Shown here piece by piece: positions 45,336 through 54,455 of a DNA stretch of 64,000 nt. Made by a program: the position numbers and the translations under genes. How positions within the stretch are numbered: the stretch's first letter is position 1; every line of letters starts with the position of its first letter. The notes below the pieces were generated by a model. That model searched no databases. It was not told the DNA's origin and saw nothing but the letters and a program-made list of their open reading frames with translations. The DNA is taken from assembly GCA_964410215.1 (NCBI GenBank), contig CAYPHA010000013.1, forward strand, positions 18,872-82,871. The letters are read 5' to 3'. Origin of the DNA: CAYPHA01 sp964410215 (GTDB lineage Bacteria > Calditrichota > Calditrichia > Calditrichales > CAYPHA01).

Positions 45336-45860
45336 TTGAACCGCATCGATTCCATACGGGAAGCCATTCGTGATATACCTGACTTTCCCAAAAAAGGCAT
45401 TATCTTTAAAGATATTTCTCCTATTTTAAAGAATCGAACCTTATTTGCTGAAGTTATCGATGTTTTGACCGAAACTGTAAATGGATCACATGTTGATTAT
45501 ATTGCCGGTATCGAATCGAGGGGATTTATTTTCGGAAGTGCCCTGGCCCTCAAGATGAATGCAGGGTTCGTTCCCATTCGGAAACCGGGAAAATTACCCT
45601 ATAAAACGTTTAGAGAAGAGTATCAGTTGGAATATGGGAACGATGCCCTGGAAATCCATCAGGATGCGATAGAAACCGGCAGCATTGTGCTGCTGGTGGA
45701 CGACCTTCTGGCAACAGGAGGTACGGCACGTGCAGCTGCGAAACTGATCGAACAATGTGGTGGAAATGTCCGTGATATTATTTTTCTGGTGGAGCTCGGT
45801 TTTCTTAATGGTATTCAACAATTAAAAGGTTATTCGGTCCGGTCAATCATAACATTTTAG
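45336..45860 (+). CDS. apt: Adenine phosphoribosyltransferase
   Basis: 174 residues starting at TTG 45336 after GGGGAGA. DFPKKGIIFKDISPIL, GIESRGFIFG and the PRPP loop LLVDDLLATGGTA are the Apt signature. It salvages adenine to AMP with PRPP. Neighbouring acyP and the LOG-like gene are close enough for co-transcription. Confidence 0.96.
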   Translation: MNRIDSIREAIRDIPDFPKKGIIFKDISPILKNRTLFAEVIDVLTETVNGSHVDYIAGIESRGFIFGSALALKMNAGFVPIRKPGKLPYKTFREEYQLEYGNDALEIHQDAIETGSIVLLVDDLLATGGTARAAAKLIEQCGGNVRDIIFLVELGFLNGIQQLKGYSVRSIITF

Positions 45861-45884
45861 CCAACGGCTAAACAGGGAGTAACA

Positions 45885-47084
45885 ATGAAGACAATTAAAG
45901 TCTCAATTCTCGTTCTGCTTGCAGCTACCTCTTTCTTACTGGCTGATGAATGGTTCAAAGCCTATGAAAAGGGAATCGAAGCGATGCAAGCAGAGAACTA
46001 TAACGAGGCTATTGTTAAGTTCAAAGAGGCACTGGAAGCACAACCGCAGGACAAGCGCAAAATACGGACATACGGTATGCATTTCATCCCCTATTATCCG
46101 CATCGTGAAACAGGAATTGCCCTGTACCATCTCGGTAGTCTGGAAGATGCCAAACGGCACCTGCAGGTTTCCATGCGCCAGGCGCCTTCCAAACGGGCGC
46201 AGGAATTCCTGAACAAACTGTCGGGAACGGACACAACACCGAGGGAGCGTGTGGCGCAGAAATTGAAGAATGCCAGGGATGAAAATCAGTTGAAACCATC
46301 CGCGACGACACCACCAACAAATATGCCGCCTGCAACGGCATCCACACCCTCTTCAGCTTCTCAAAAACTGATTGTGGGACAGAAAACGGTGAAACTGGTC
46401 GGCGAACGGATGGGACTGGCGGTTATGCCATTTGAAAACAAAGGGGCCAGCCGGGATCTGGGTGAAATTGTCTTTGATAAAATGATAACCGCGCTCTTCA
46501 ATCTGAGCCGTTTTAAAGTCGTGGAACGCGCACAGCTGGAAAAGATACTTCAGGAACAGCAATTGGGTATGACCGGCGTTATCGATGCATCCACGGCAGC
46601 TGAGATTGGTAAAGGGATCGGTGTGGATGCCATCATGCTGGGGTCTGTGGCAGCCGCACCGTCCGGTGCCATCAGCGTCGATGCCCGGGCTATCGATACA
46701 GAATCGGCGACCATCATCGTCGCCCATGATGCTTATTCGGGCAGTTCGGATGCCCAGAGCGTAAAGAACGCGGTGGAAAACCTGGCCAATAAATTCGGTG
46801 AAAGTCTTCCGCTGGTCGAAGGGTATGTGATCAAGGTGGACGGCAATATGCTGACGATGGATATGGGACGGACAGCCGGATTACGCAAAGGTCTGAAATG
46901 TATCATTTATAACGAGGGAGCAGAAGTCAAGCATCCGATTACCGGCGAAGTTCTGGGTAAAGAAACCAAAATACTGGCCGAGGTTGTGGTAATGGAAGCA
47001 TTTGAAAAAATGGCATCGGCACGCATTGTCAGAAACGAATCCGGACAGATGATATCTGTAGGTGATAAATTCCTTACTAAATAA
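45885..47084 (+). CDS. Secreted TPR plus CsgG-like domain protein
   Basis: 399 residues. A signal peptide covers about 1-20 (ending FLLA-DEW), TPR-like repeats lie at about 23-115, a Pro/Thr-rich linker at about 130-160, and a CsgG/TolB-N-like domain at about 175-300 (MGLAVMPFENKG, FKVVERAQLEKILQEQQ, GVDAIMLGSV). A beta-rich C-terminal region follows. CsgG itself is an outer-membrane secretion pore, but this relative has no lipobox, so it may be periplasmic. It lies immediately upstream of a PorV-like outer-membrane protein. Confidence 0.8.
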   Translation: MKTIKVSILVLLAATSFLLADEWFKAYEKGIEAMQAENYNEAIVKFKEALEAQPQDKRKIRTYGMHFIPYYPHRETGIALYHLGSLEDAKRHLQVSMRQAPSKRAQEFLNKLSGTDTTPRERVAQKLKNARDENQLKPSATTPPTNMPPATASTPSSASQKLIVGQKTVKLVGERMGLAVMPFENKGASRDLGEIVFDKMITALFNLSRFKVVERAQLEKILQEQQLGMTGVIDASTAAEIGKGIGVDAIMLGSVAAAPSGAISVDARAIDTESATIIVAHDAYSGSSDAQSVKNAVENLANKFGESLPLVEGYVIKVDGNMLTMDMGRTAGLRKGLKCIIYNEGAEVKHPITGEVLGKETKILAEVVVMEAFEKMASARIVRNESGQMISVGDKFLTK

Positions 47085-47103
47085 TTTAATGCAGGAGGTT
47101 GTT

Positions 47104-48276
47104 ATGTTGAGAAGGTTTATGTTATTGTCTCTGGTTGCCTTGCTGATCTGCGGTGTAGGCAGTGTCGATGCTCAGAATTTCGACAAATTTATTCTGAACG
47201 GCAGCGGTGCCCGTGCGGCTGGAATGGGCTATGCCTTTACGGGAATTGCGGACGATGCCACGGCCATATCCTGGAATACAGCCGGGCTTACCCAGCTCTA
47301 TACCATGGAAGCGAGTGTGGTCGGACGGTTTTCCTTCGGAACCCTGGGTACGGATTATTCGGTGGCGGATATTGAGACAGAAAGATCTTCAAAATTCCAG
47401 GTTAATTTTGCCAGTTTTGTCGTTCCTTTCAAAGCCGGTGATTATAATGTGGTTGGCGGTGTAGCCTTTAGAAAATATATTGATTTCACGGATAAAATAA
47501 CGTTTAAAGCCTCTGAAGGCTTAGAAACCTTTGAATCTACAGAAGAATATACAGGTGGCATCAATGCGATTACACCGGCTATTGGTGTTCAGTTTAACGA
47601 GATGCTTTCCTTTGGTGCCGGAATTAATATATTAACCGGAAGCCTGGAATATGAAACCAGCGATGATTTTAGCTTCTCAGATGATACCTGGTCAAATGAT
47701 TTTTCCGGAACAGCCATCGATTTAGGTGTCCTGGTCAAACCCAACCAGCAATTAAGTCTCGGTGCCAATTTTAATCTGCCCTATACGCTCACTATTGAAG
47801 AAGAGGGTTATGAAACCGATGTCAATATCCCGTTTTTCTTCAGCATCGGACTGGGTTACCGGGCCAGTGATAAATTGCTGCTCGCCGCCGATTACGGAAG
47901 CCGGCCCTGGTCATCCGCGGAAGTTGAGTTTGAGGGAGGATCCGAGGAAGTTGGTATGGAAGATGCGAACTCGGTGCATTTCGGTCTGGAATACCTGGCC
48001 GAATCCGGCGACAGTTTCATGCCGCTGCGTCTCGGTTTTTACACGCAGCCTACTCCCGCAACGGACGTCAATGATGATCAGGTTACCTATAATGGTATCA
48101 CGGCGGGTATCGGTCTGATTATGGAAAAACTCATTTTCGATGGTTCTTTCGAGTATGTATTTGGTACCTATATTGGTGCCAGTGAAAGCGATGAATTCGG
48201 CAATATGAGGGAAGTGGAATATACACATAACGACTTCCGCATCACCGTAGGTGCCGCCCTGCATCTTGGCAAATAA
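47104..48276 (+). CDS. PorV/UPF0164-like outer-membrane beta-barrel protein
   Basis: 390 residues from ATG 47104, preceded by AGGAGG. The signal peptide MLRRFMLLSLVALLICGVGS ends near DAQ. FILNGSGARAAGMGYAFTGIADDATAISWNTAGL is split over the N-terminal part of the mature protein and is the hallmark of FadL-like PorV/UPF0164 proteins. The rest is alternating beta strands. PorV shuttles type IX cargo, and a protein with such a C-terminal domain is encoded 1.5 kb downstream. Other functions (lipid or hydrocarbon uptake) remain possible. Confidence 0.8.
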   Translation: MLRRFMLLSLVALLICGVGSVDAQNFDKFILNGSGARAAGMGYAFTGIADDATAISWNTAGLTQLYTMEASVVGRFSFGTLGTDYSVADIETERSSKFQVNFASFVVPFKAGDYNVVGGVAFRKYIDFTDKITFKASEGLETFESTEEYTGGINAITPAIGVQFNEMLSFGAGINILTGSLEYETSDDFSFSDDTWSNDFSGTAIDLGVLVKPNQQLSLGANFNLPYTLTIEEEGYETDVNIPFFFSIGLGYRASDKLLLAADYGSRPWSSAEVEFEGGSEEVGMEDANSVHFGLEYLAESGDSFMPLRLGFYTQPTPATDVNDDQVTYNGITAGIGLIMEKLIFDGSFEYVFGTYIGASESDEFGNMREVEYTHNDFRITVGAALHLGK

Positions 48277-48295
48277 CACGAAACAGGAATAAAAT

Positions 48296-48331
48296 AAAAA
48301 GCCGGAGTTTACTGCGTTCCGGCTTTTTTTT
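48296..48331. terminator. Bidirectional terminator between the PorV-like gene and tRNA-Arg
   Basis: AAAAAGCCGGA (48296-48306) and TCCGGCTTTTT (48318-48328) form a perfect 11-bp stem with T-runs on both strands. It can end the plus-strand PorV-like transcript and the converging minus-strand tRNA transcript. Confidence 0.85.
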
Positions 48332-48392
48332 ATTCGTGTAGAAATTTCCTTCCGAAGGACGGGAAACGCCCGACACACAGCGAGAATGGTTG

Positions 48393-48466
48393 TACCCCTG
48401 GAGAGACTCGAACTCCCGACACAAGGCTTAGGAAGCCTCTGCTCTATCCGGCTGAGCTACAGGGGC
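48393..48466 (-). tRNA. tRNA-Arg (anticodon CCT)
   Basis: The minus strand folds into a full cloverleaf: acceptor GCCCCTG/CAGGGGT (G1 pairs with U), D arm GCTC...GAGC, anticodon stem GAGGC/GCCTT around loop TTCCTAA, five-base variable loop and T arm GGGAG-TTCGAGT-CTCTC. The anticodon CCT reads AGG. The discriminator is A and CCA is not encoded. Confidence 0.95.
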
Positions 48467-48532
48467 GTTTTTGCTTCTTGAAGCGCCTAAAACTACTAAA
48501 ATCATCTAATGAATACAAGTTAAAACAGGGAA

Positions 48533-49327
48533 TTAATCCTGTCTTAATCGGTAAACACGTTCCCTGAGATTCTCAGCCAGATCTTCCGGTTTTTCAAAGT
48601 CACTATATGCATCCGGGGGAATGGGATTACCAATCGCCGCTTTCAGTGTCCGACTTGTTTTGTTTAAAAATTCCGAAGGTAACAATGCGGTGCGGATAAA
48701 CGGATGAATGCGTCCCAGCAGGTGAAACTTGCTGCTGTTCGTTCCATGGAAAAAGATCGGTACAACGGGCACGTTCGCCGTCTTTATGAGACGCATCGAT
48801 GACGTTCCCCAGGGACGGTCCATGATGCCGCGCTGCCCTCTGTAGTAGGTCGATACCTCTCCGGCCGGAAACAGACCGAGGGCATGGCCTTTGTTCAGAT
48901 GATCCAGCGATTTTTTCGATCCGCCCATCCGTTTTTTTGTATCGAAGGGATTGACCGAGATGAAATAGTTGGAAAGGGGAGCGGAAACAGGCCGCAGCAG
49001 GTAGTTGGCGGTCAGTTTTAAATCACTTCTGCGGCGTGTAATCAGCCATATCAGAAAAAAACCGTCGATGAAGCCCATCGGATGATTCGAAACCGAAATA
49101 AAAGGACCACTTTCAGGGATCTTCGACAATGCATCAGGATCATAATCCAGCTTAATATTGAAATAGTCAAACATCCTGACGATTAACTCAAGACCTTCCG
49201 CAGGGTACAGCTCATTGTAAATCCGGTTGATTTTCTTCAATTTCAGAACGGACATGACAACGTCGGCCCAGAAATCATTGAACGGATAAATCTGTCTTAC
49301 AAATTCTTTTGTAATCACATCCGGCAT
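48533..49327 (-). CDS. Lysophospholipid acyltransferase family protein
   Basis: 264 residues. The catalytic motif reads SNHPMGFIDG, an HX5D spacing found in the hemolysin/OlsA-like branch of the PlsC superfamily. FPAGEVSTYYR is the equivalent of the FPEGTRS block. It lacks clear membrane spans but has a basic C-terminal half. Substrate unknown; lyso-phospholipid or lyso-ornithine lipid is likely for this branch. It is a second acyltransferase besides plsC. It lies upstream of tRNA-Arg on the same strand. Confidence 0.82.
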   Translation of the reverse strand: MPDVITKEFVRQIYPFNDFWADVVMSVLKLKKINRIYNELYPAEGLELIVRMFDYFNIKLDYDPDALSKIPESGPFISVSNHPMGFIDGFFLIWLITRRRSDLKLTANYLLRPVSAPLSNYFISVNPFDTKKRMGGSKKSLDHLNKGHALGLFPAGEVSTYYRGQRGIMDRPWGTSSMRLIKTANVPVVPIFFHGTNSSKFHLLGRIHPFIRTALLPSEFLNKTSRTLKAAIGNPIPPDAYSDFEKPEDLAENLRERVYRLRQD

Positions 49328-49435
49328 GCCGTCACTCCCGGTTTAATGTATTCTGTAAAGGCATAAAATGTAAACATTATATGAATATAATAAAATATTC
49401 ACCTGCCGAATAAATTCCTGAAAATGTTTTTTTTA

Positions 49436-49464
49436 TTGCATCAGTGTTTCTTATCGCGTATTAT
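49436..49464 (+). promoter_or_regulatory. Possible promoter of the small gene at 49499
   Basis: TATTAT (49459-49464) matches the -10 box at 5 of 6 bases; TTGCAT 17 bases upstream is a weak -35. The position, 35 bases before a gene with a strong ribosome-binding site, supports it. Confidence 0.35.
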
Positions 49465-49498
49465 AGGTGTACGTTAGTACTATTTAAGGAGGTGTAAA

Positions 49499-49714
49499 AT
49501 GATTATAGAAGATGCCATGTTGTTTTTTAAAGTACGTTTTTATGAGAACGAAAAAATCGAACCAATTGTGCAGGGGATTGAATCGTCCATTCCGGAAACG
49601 GACCGGTTTTCAACCCCCGATAAACATGAATGGCACATTCATAACAGTCACCGGCGGCAGTTCGAAGAACTGGTTTCTAATTATATGAGCCGGAAACAAA
49701 TGCGTCTTTTTTAA
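49499..49714 (+). CDS. Small protein of unknown function
   Basis: 71 residues, not recognised. The gene is supported by an excellent AAGGAGG seven bases before the ATG and a possible promoter. The product is hydrophilic, with a beta-strand-like start (MLFFKVRFYENEK) and a helical, charged C-terminus rich in His, Arg and Gln. No cysteine pairs, signal peptide or membrane helix. It stands alone between two minus-strand genes. Confidence 0.6.
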   Translation: MIIEDAMLFFKVRFYENEKIEPIVQGIESSIPETDRFSTPDKHEWHIHNSHRRQFEELVSNYMSRKQMRLF

Positions 49715-49726
49715 AATCAGGCGGAA

Positions 49727-52381
49727 TTACTTGGTATAGACCATCCGGCGCACCTGGGATGAACCCGGTGTGGCCAGGCGGATGATATAAATGCCGGTGG
49801 CGACGGGTTTACCTGCTGCGTTCGTGCCGTTCCAATAACAGGTGTGCGCTCCGGCGTTGAGATATCCCTTATTTAACACAGCAATGTTATTACCGGAGAG
49901 GTCATAGACAGAAAGGTCGACCGGTCCTGCATCGGGAATGTTAAACCGTATGCGTGTCTGCCCATTGAATGGATTGGGAAAATTCTGAAAAAGCTCAAAG
50001 GCGGCAGGTCTTCCGGAATGGTCTGCAGCCAGTGCAGTTTGTGTTTCGATGGAAAAAGACCAGGATTCGGTTGTCTGGAAGCCGTACTCGTTTTTTACAC
50101 GAATTTCGGCCGTGTGCAACCCGTCTGAAAGTGGTGTCACAGGATTGTATTTAAGCAATTGATACATATTCGTACAGGCGGCGGTTACATCTTCACCGTC
50201 GAGAAACAACTGTACATCGTCGACATCGATTCCGCAGATGAGATCCTGGTAGCGCGCGGTAATTGATGTCATGTTATTGGACAGCGTGGTACCTGACTTG
50301 GGATAAAGGGAATAGACGCGCGGATAACCGATCATGGTAACAAGGGAAGCGGAATAATTATTATCTTCAAGCATTTCCCCGATGATGGAGTCGGAATCAG
50401 CATATATTCCGACATAATAATGATTACTTTGAAATGTATCAGGAGCGGTAATTTCCAGCGCGAGGTCGACGGAATCACCGGCACCGAGTGCTGGTATGGC
50501 AAATTCTTCCAGCAAATAAAGGTTATCTGCATAAGCGGCGTAGGTGTTGACGGATATATGTCCTGTGGAGGGAGGTGTTGATTTGTTGCCGATATTTTTG
50601 ACGGTTGCCGTAATCTGCGCACTCTGGTTAACCATGAGTGTATCCGATGAGGTATACGTGCCGGATACGTGTAAATCAGCCGGCAGCGCACCTCTGAAAT
50701 AGATAAAACACCAGACGGTATTCAGACTGGAATAGCCATTATTGTAGCCCGGCCAGTCATACCGTACACGCCGGCCGTAATAGCTGTAGTAACCATTGTT
50801 TTTATTGCCGTAAGGATCGTTCACGATCAGCGTGGTCGCATCGTTTTCATAACCGATAACGCTGATATAATGTCCGGACTGTGTCAGGCTGTTCAACAAC
50901 ACAAATGGCTGTCGGTTATCTATCTCAATGATCGCCTTTCCGCGTGTTTCGTCCCAGTCCACCGTCGATTCCAGACCGTGCTTACGGGCATATTTGGCCA
51001 TATTTCCCTTGGTATCTGCCCAGTTATTCTGAATAATGTAACCAAACGCGCCGTACCCGTAATTACCGCTCGGATCTTTGCCGGGGATATCAAACGTGTA
51101 ATCATTATAAGTATAGATTTCGCAGATATAATGACTGTAATCGGGGCGATGACGCAGCGGCTTCGAAAGATTCAGCGGCCATTGTTCCAGGATCCCATAG
51201 TATCCGAGACACATCACTGCGGACGTACCACCGCAGGCGGAGAATCCATTGAACCAGCCGGGGGGATCATAGACCTGATTGAGGTAGGGAATGTCGAAAT
51301 AACGTTCCTCCTCTTCCGACGTTTCCATGGATTTCATAATGGGGGAATCAGGCGCATTCCGGGGCTCTATGTCAATCGCTTCGTGAAATTTCAATGGAAC
51401 AAACCGGTCCGGCTGTATACCGGCATCCGTAGGTTTCAGATCGCACCGGGTGATATCGCCGGTATGCAAGTCATTAAATATCAGGCCTTTACTATCCGGC
51501 GAAATGGCAAAGTCAGAACACCAGGATTCCTTTCCCAGTAATTCTATTACCTGTTTTCCATCATGGGATGCACTCATAAGGCGCATGCCTTCCAATCGTC
51601 CCTCATGAGGAGAGACCGCCTGCGAAAAATAGATACGTTCGCCGTCGGCGGACCATCGGGCAGATGTTCCTTTTCCAGGTGTTATGTACTGTCCGTCTTC
51701 TAGCCTGTAGACATATAGATCGCCGGATAAACCGCTGCACAGCAACCGGTCTCCCGACGGTGACCATTGCGGTTCAAAGTATCCGCCGGGAGGCAAACCG
51801 GGCTTTTTACGGGAACCGGTAAAGAGGTCCAGCAGGAACAGGCGGTCATCCCTGTCATTGTAAATCACATACCGTCCGTCTGGAGAGACGGGCGTCTGAT
51901 TGGCGTAAGCGGGCAGTGTGTATTGTTTCTCGATGACACCATCGATGTGCGTATGGTACAGAACCTTTCCTATTGTAAATACAAGCGCGTTGCCGGGGAG
52001 CCAGGAAGGGATGCCTGAGCGAACAGCAGGCCGGTGTAATAAACGTAATTGATAGGTCTCTGAATCGAATACGGCCGGCGCCTGGAGGATTTTGTCACCG
52101 GAACGGATCAGGTACTTGAAGGCGAGATACCGGCCATCGGCTGATCACGCAGCACGGTAGGCGGCACCACGGATATCGCACAGTTTTACGGCGTCTCCGG
52201 TAACAAGGTTTTCGACATACAAACCAGGTTGTTCATATAATCCGTATGCAAGATGATGAGCGTGGGACCAGCTAAAGTTGGAGGCTCCCTTTTCCACGAA
52301 GCTCTCTGATGTGATTTCGGCCCACAATACAGAGCCGCTTAGGATCAAAAGAAATCCGGTAATAAGGGAATGGAATTTCAT
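49727..52381 (-). pseudogene. Secreted C39-type peptidase with propeller and sorting domain, interrupted by TGA
   Basis: One frame runs from ATG 52381 (AAGGA upstream, signal peptide MKFHSLITGFLLILSGS) to 49727, broken only by TGA at 52147-52145 (codon 79). Parts in order: seven TolB-like blades (about 30-330; e.g. PQWSPSGDRLL, ARWSADGERIYF), a C39-like papain-fold domain (Cys in SACGGTSAVM, His in SGHYISVIGY, Asp in VNDPYG), a CARDB-like domain, an Ig-like domain, and a C-terminal FlgD-like/type IX-like sorting domain (ELFQNFPNPFNGQT, ATGIYIIRL). The TGA sits where blade 2 needs Trp (RAA-stop-SADGRYLAF). Downstream of the TGA the frame is intact for 805 codons, with an internal GTG at 51868. 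It may be a recent nonsense mutation or a sequence error. Confidence 0.8.
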
Positions 52382-52554
52382 AAACAATCCTTGTTTAGTT
52401 TGTTCAGTTAGTTTACAAAGTCAATTCGTGACATTCAATTTTTTTTATCGGATCGCTGTATCCCCGCTAGAAACGTATTGATTATTTACAGCAGCATCTT
52501 TAAATTATATGTTTTTAAATGCAGTATAAGACATTAGCCTGGTAAGGAGAATCG

Positions 52555-53241
52555 ATGTTAAAACCACAAAAAAAGAGTCCGATACGAGCGAAAAAAGATA
52601 TAAAGGAAGACAAGTTTGTAGGAACGGTCCTGGAAGCGAAAAATTACATTGAAGATAATTATAAGCAGGTTCTGGGTATTGTCGTCACCGTATTTGCCGT
52701 TATCCTGATTATCATGGCCTATTCCTACTTCCAGGGCAGGGAGAACATTCAGGCATCTACCTTGTTCGGTAAAGCGCAGGTTGAATATCAGAATTTCAAC
52801 TATACCAAAGCGAAAGAAATGCTAACGGAGCTGCGGGAAAAATTCCCCGGTACAGAGCAGGGGCAGCAGGGTATGTTATTCCTGGCCAATCTTTATTTTC
52901 AGGAAAAAAATATCGGCGAGGCAAAAAATCTTTACGCTGAATTTATTGATTCATACGGCGGAAGCAAAATACTGTTAGCTTCCGGTTATGCCGGTTATGC
53001 CGCCTGCCTGGAGACGGAATCAAATTATTCCGAGGCAGCTGACTTCTATGTCAAAGCAAAAAAAACAGCTCCGGAGTTTGTGGAAGCAGCCAATTATCTT
53101 TATCTCGCCGGTATGAATTATATCGAAGCGGGTGAAACAGACAAGGCGACGGATGTTTTTGAGACCATTGTTGAAGATTATACGGATTCCGACCGTACAT
53201 TTGATGCCGAGTCACAATTAATTCTGTTAGCCCAGAAATAG
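52555..53241 (+). CDS. TPR protein with N-terminal membrane anchor (YfgM-like)
   Basis: 228 residues. A basic cytoplasmic N-terminus, one transmembrane helix at about 40-62 (VLGIVVTVFAVILIIMAYSYF) and four or five TPR-like repeats to the C-terminus. The layout is that of YfgM-type proteins, which sit at the Sec translocon with chaperones in E. coli; equivalence here is inference. AAGGAG precedes the ATG. It is 1 bp from argD, so they share a transcript. Confidence 0.75.
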   Translation: MLKPQKKSPIRAKKDIKEDKFVGTVLEAKNYIEDNYKQVLGIVVTVFAVILIIMAYSYFQGRENIQASTLFGKAQVEYQNFNYTKAKEMLTELREKFPGTEQGQQGMLFLANLYFQEKNIGEAKNLYAEFIDSYGGSKILLASGYAGYAACLETESNYSEAADFYVKAKKTAPEFVEAANYLYLAGMNYIEAGETDKATDVFETIVEDYTDSDRTFDAESQLILLAQK

Positions 53242-53242
53242 T

Positions 53243-54427
53243 ATGAACTGGCTGGATGAAGAAAAAAACGTCTTCTTACCTGTATATAATCGCTTTCCAA
53301 TCGTAATTGACCATGGAGAAGGTGTCTATTTATATGATACCGGGGGGAAGGTTTATCTGGACCTCCTGGCCGGGATTGCTGTCAACGCACTCGGACACAA
53401 TCACCCTGTCATTCTGAAAGCTGTTCAATCGCAGCTGCATCGAAATCTGCATCTGAGCAATTATTTTATCCAGGATATTCAGGTCGAGCTGGCTGCAGCC
53501 GTTCTTGGGAAAACGCCATTCTCAAAACTGTTTTTCACCAACAGCGGTACGGAGGCGGTTGAAGGCCTTCTTAAACTGGTAAAAAAGTGGGCCAGAATGC
53601 ACAACAAGACAGAGATTGTCGCATTCCAGGGTTCGTTTCACGGCAGGAGTCTCGGAGCACTTTCCATTACTATCCAGGAGAAATATCAGAAAAATTTTCA
53701 TCCGCTTCTGCAGGATATAAAGTATGTGCCCTACAATGATACCCGGGCCATGGAAGAGGTCCTCTCTGAACGCACGGCAGCCGTTTTTTATGAGGGTATA
53801 ACCGGAGAAGGCGGCATTCATGCCATGCATGAAGATATGGCCGGCTTGCTGGGACGTAAACGTGAGGAATATGGATTCCTGCTGATACAGGATGAAATTC
53901 AAACCGGTGTGGGCCGGACAGGAACTTTTTATCACTACGAGCAGCTTTCGGTTGTCCCGGACGCGATCGCAACGGCGAAAGGACTCGGCGGCGGTCTGCC
54001 CCTGGGAGCCTTTCTGGTATCGGAAGACCTGGTACAGGTTTTTGACAGAGGAGAACATGGTACAACCTATGGCGGCAATCCGCTCGCCTGTGCCTCGGGT
54101 CTGGCTGTTGTAAGGACAGTGACGGAAAACGCTTTTCTGAAGCGGGTTCAGGAGTCCGGTTTTCGGTTCAGGGAAATGCTGACTGCTATCGCTGAAAACT
54201 ACCCGGACGATGTAACGGAAGTCCGTGGCCGGGGACTCATGCTCGGACTTGAAGTGAATAAATCGGTAAAAGAACTTCTGCATACTGGTTTGCAAAACGG
54301 CCTGCTGTTTAATATCGCGGGCGGAAATACACTGCGCTTCGTGCCGCCCCTGATTCTGGAAGACAGGCATATCGATGAAGCCCATGTAAAATTAACGAAA
54401 ACTTTTAAAGACGTGTTCAAACAATAA
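53243..54427 (+). CDS. argD: Acetylornithine/class III aminotransferase
   Basis: 394 residues, PLP fold type I. LDLLAGIAVNALGHNHP, FTNSGTEAVEGLLKL, FQGSFHGRSLGALS and the Schiff-base lysine in TAKGLGGGLPLGAF mark an ArgD-type enzyme. It would make N-acetylornithine in arginine synthesis, or succinyl-diaminopimelate. The usual EPxQGEGG segment reads EGITGEGG. No other arginine gene is nearby. Confidence 0.88.
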   Translation: MNWLDEEKNVFLPVYNRFPIVIDHGEGVYLYDTGGKVYLDLLAGIAVNALGHNHPVILKAVQSQLHRNLHLSNYFIQDIQVELAAAVLGKTPFSKLFFTNSGTEAVEGLLKLVKKWARMHNKTEIVAFQGSFHGRSLGALSITIQEKYQKNFHPLLQDIKYVPYNDTRAMEEVLSERTAAVFYEGITGEGGIHAMHEDMAGLLGRKREEYGFLLIQDEIQTGVGRTGTFYHYEQLSVVPDAIATAKGLGGGLPLGAFLVSEDLVQVFDRGEHGTTYGGNPLACASGLAVVRTVTENAFLKRVQESGFRFREMLTAIAENYPDDVTEVRGRGLMLGLEVNKSVKELLHTGLQNGLLFNIAGGNTLRFVPPLILEDRHIDEAHVKLTKTFKDVFKQ

Positions 54428-54455
54428 ATCTTCAACTTTCTGGAAGGTATGAGCA

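Noticed and set aside
51869..52147. Genetic-code change (UGA as Trp) or selenocysteine at the peptidase TGA
   Set aside because: Several confident genes in the window end in TGA, Trp elsewhere in the same gene is TGG, and the expected residue is Trp rather than Cys. A point mutation or error is simpler.
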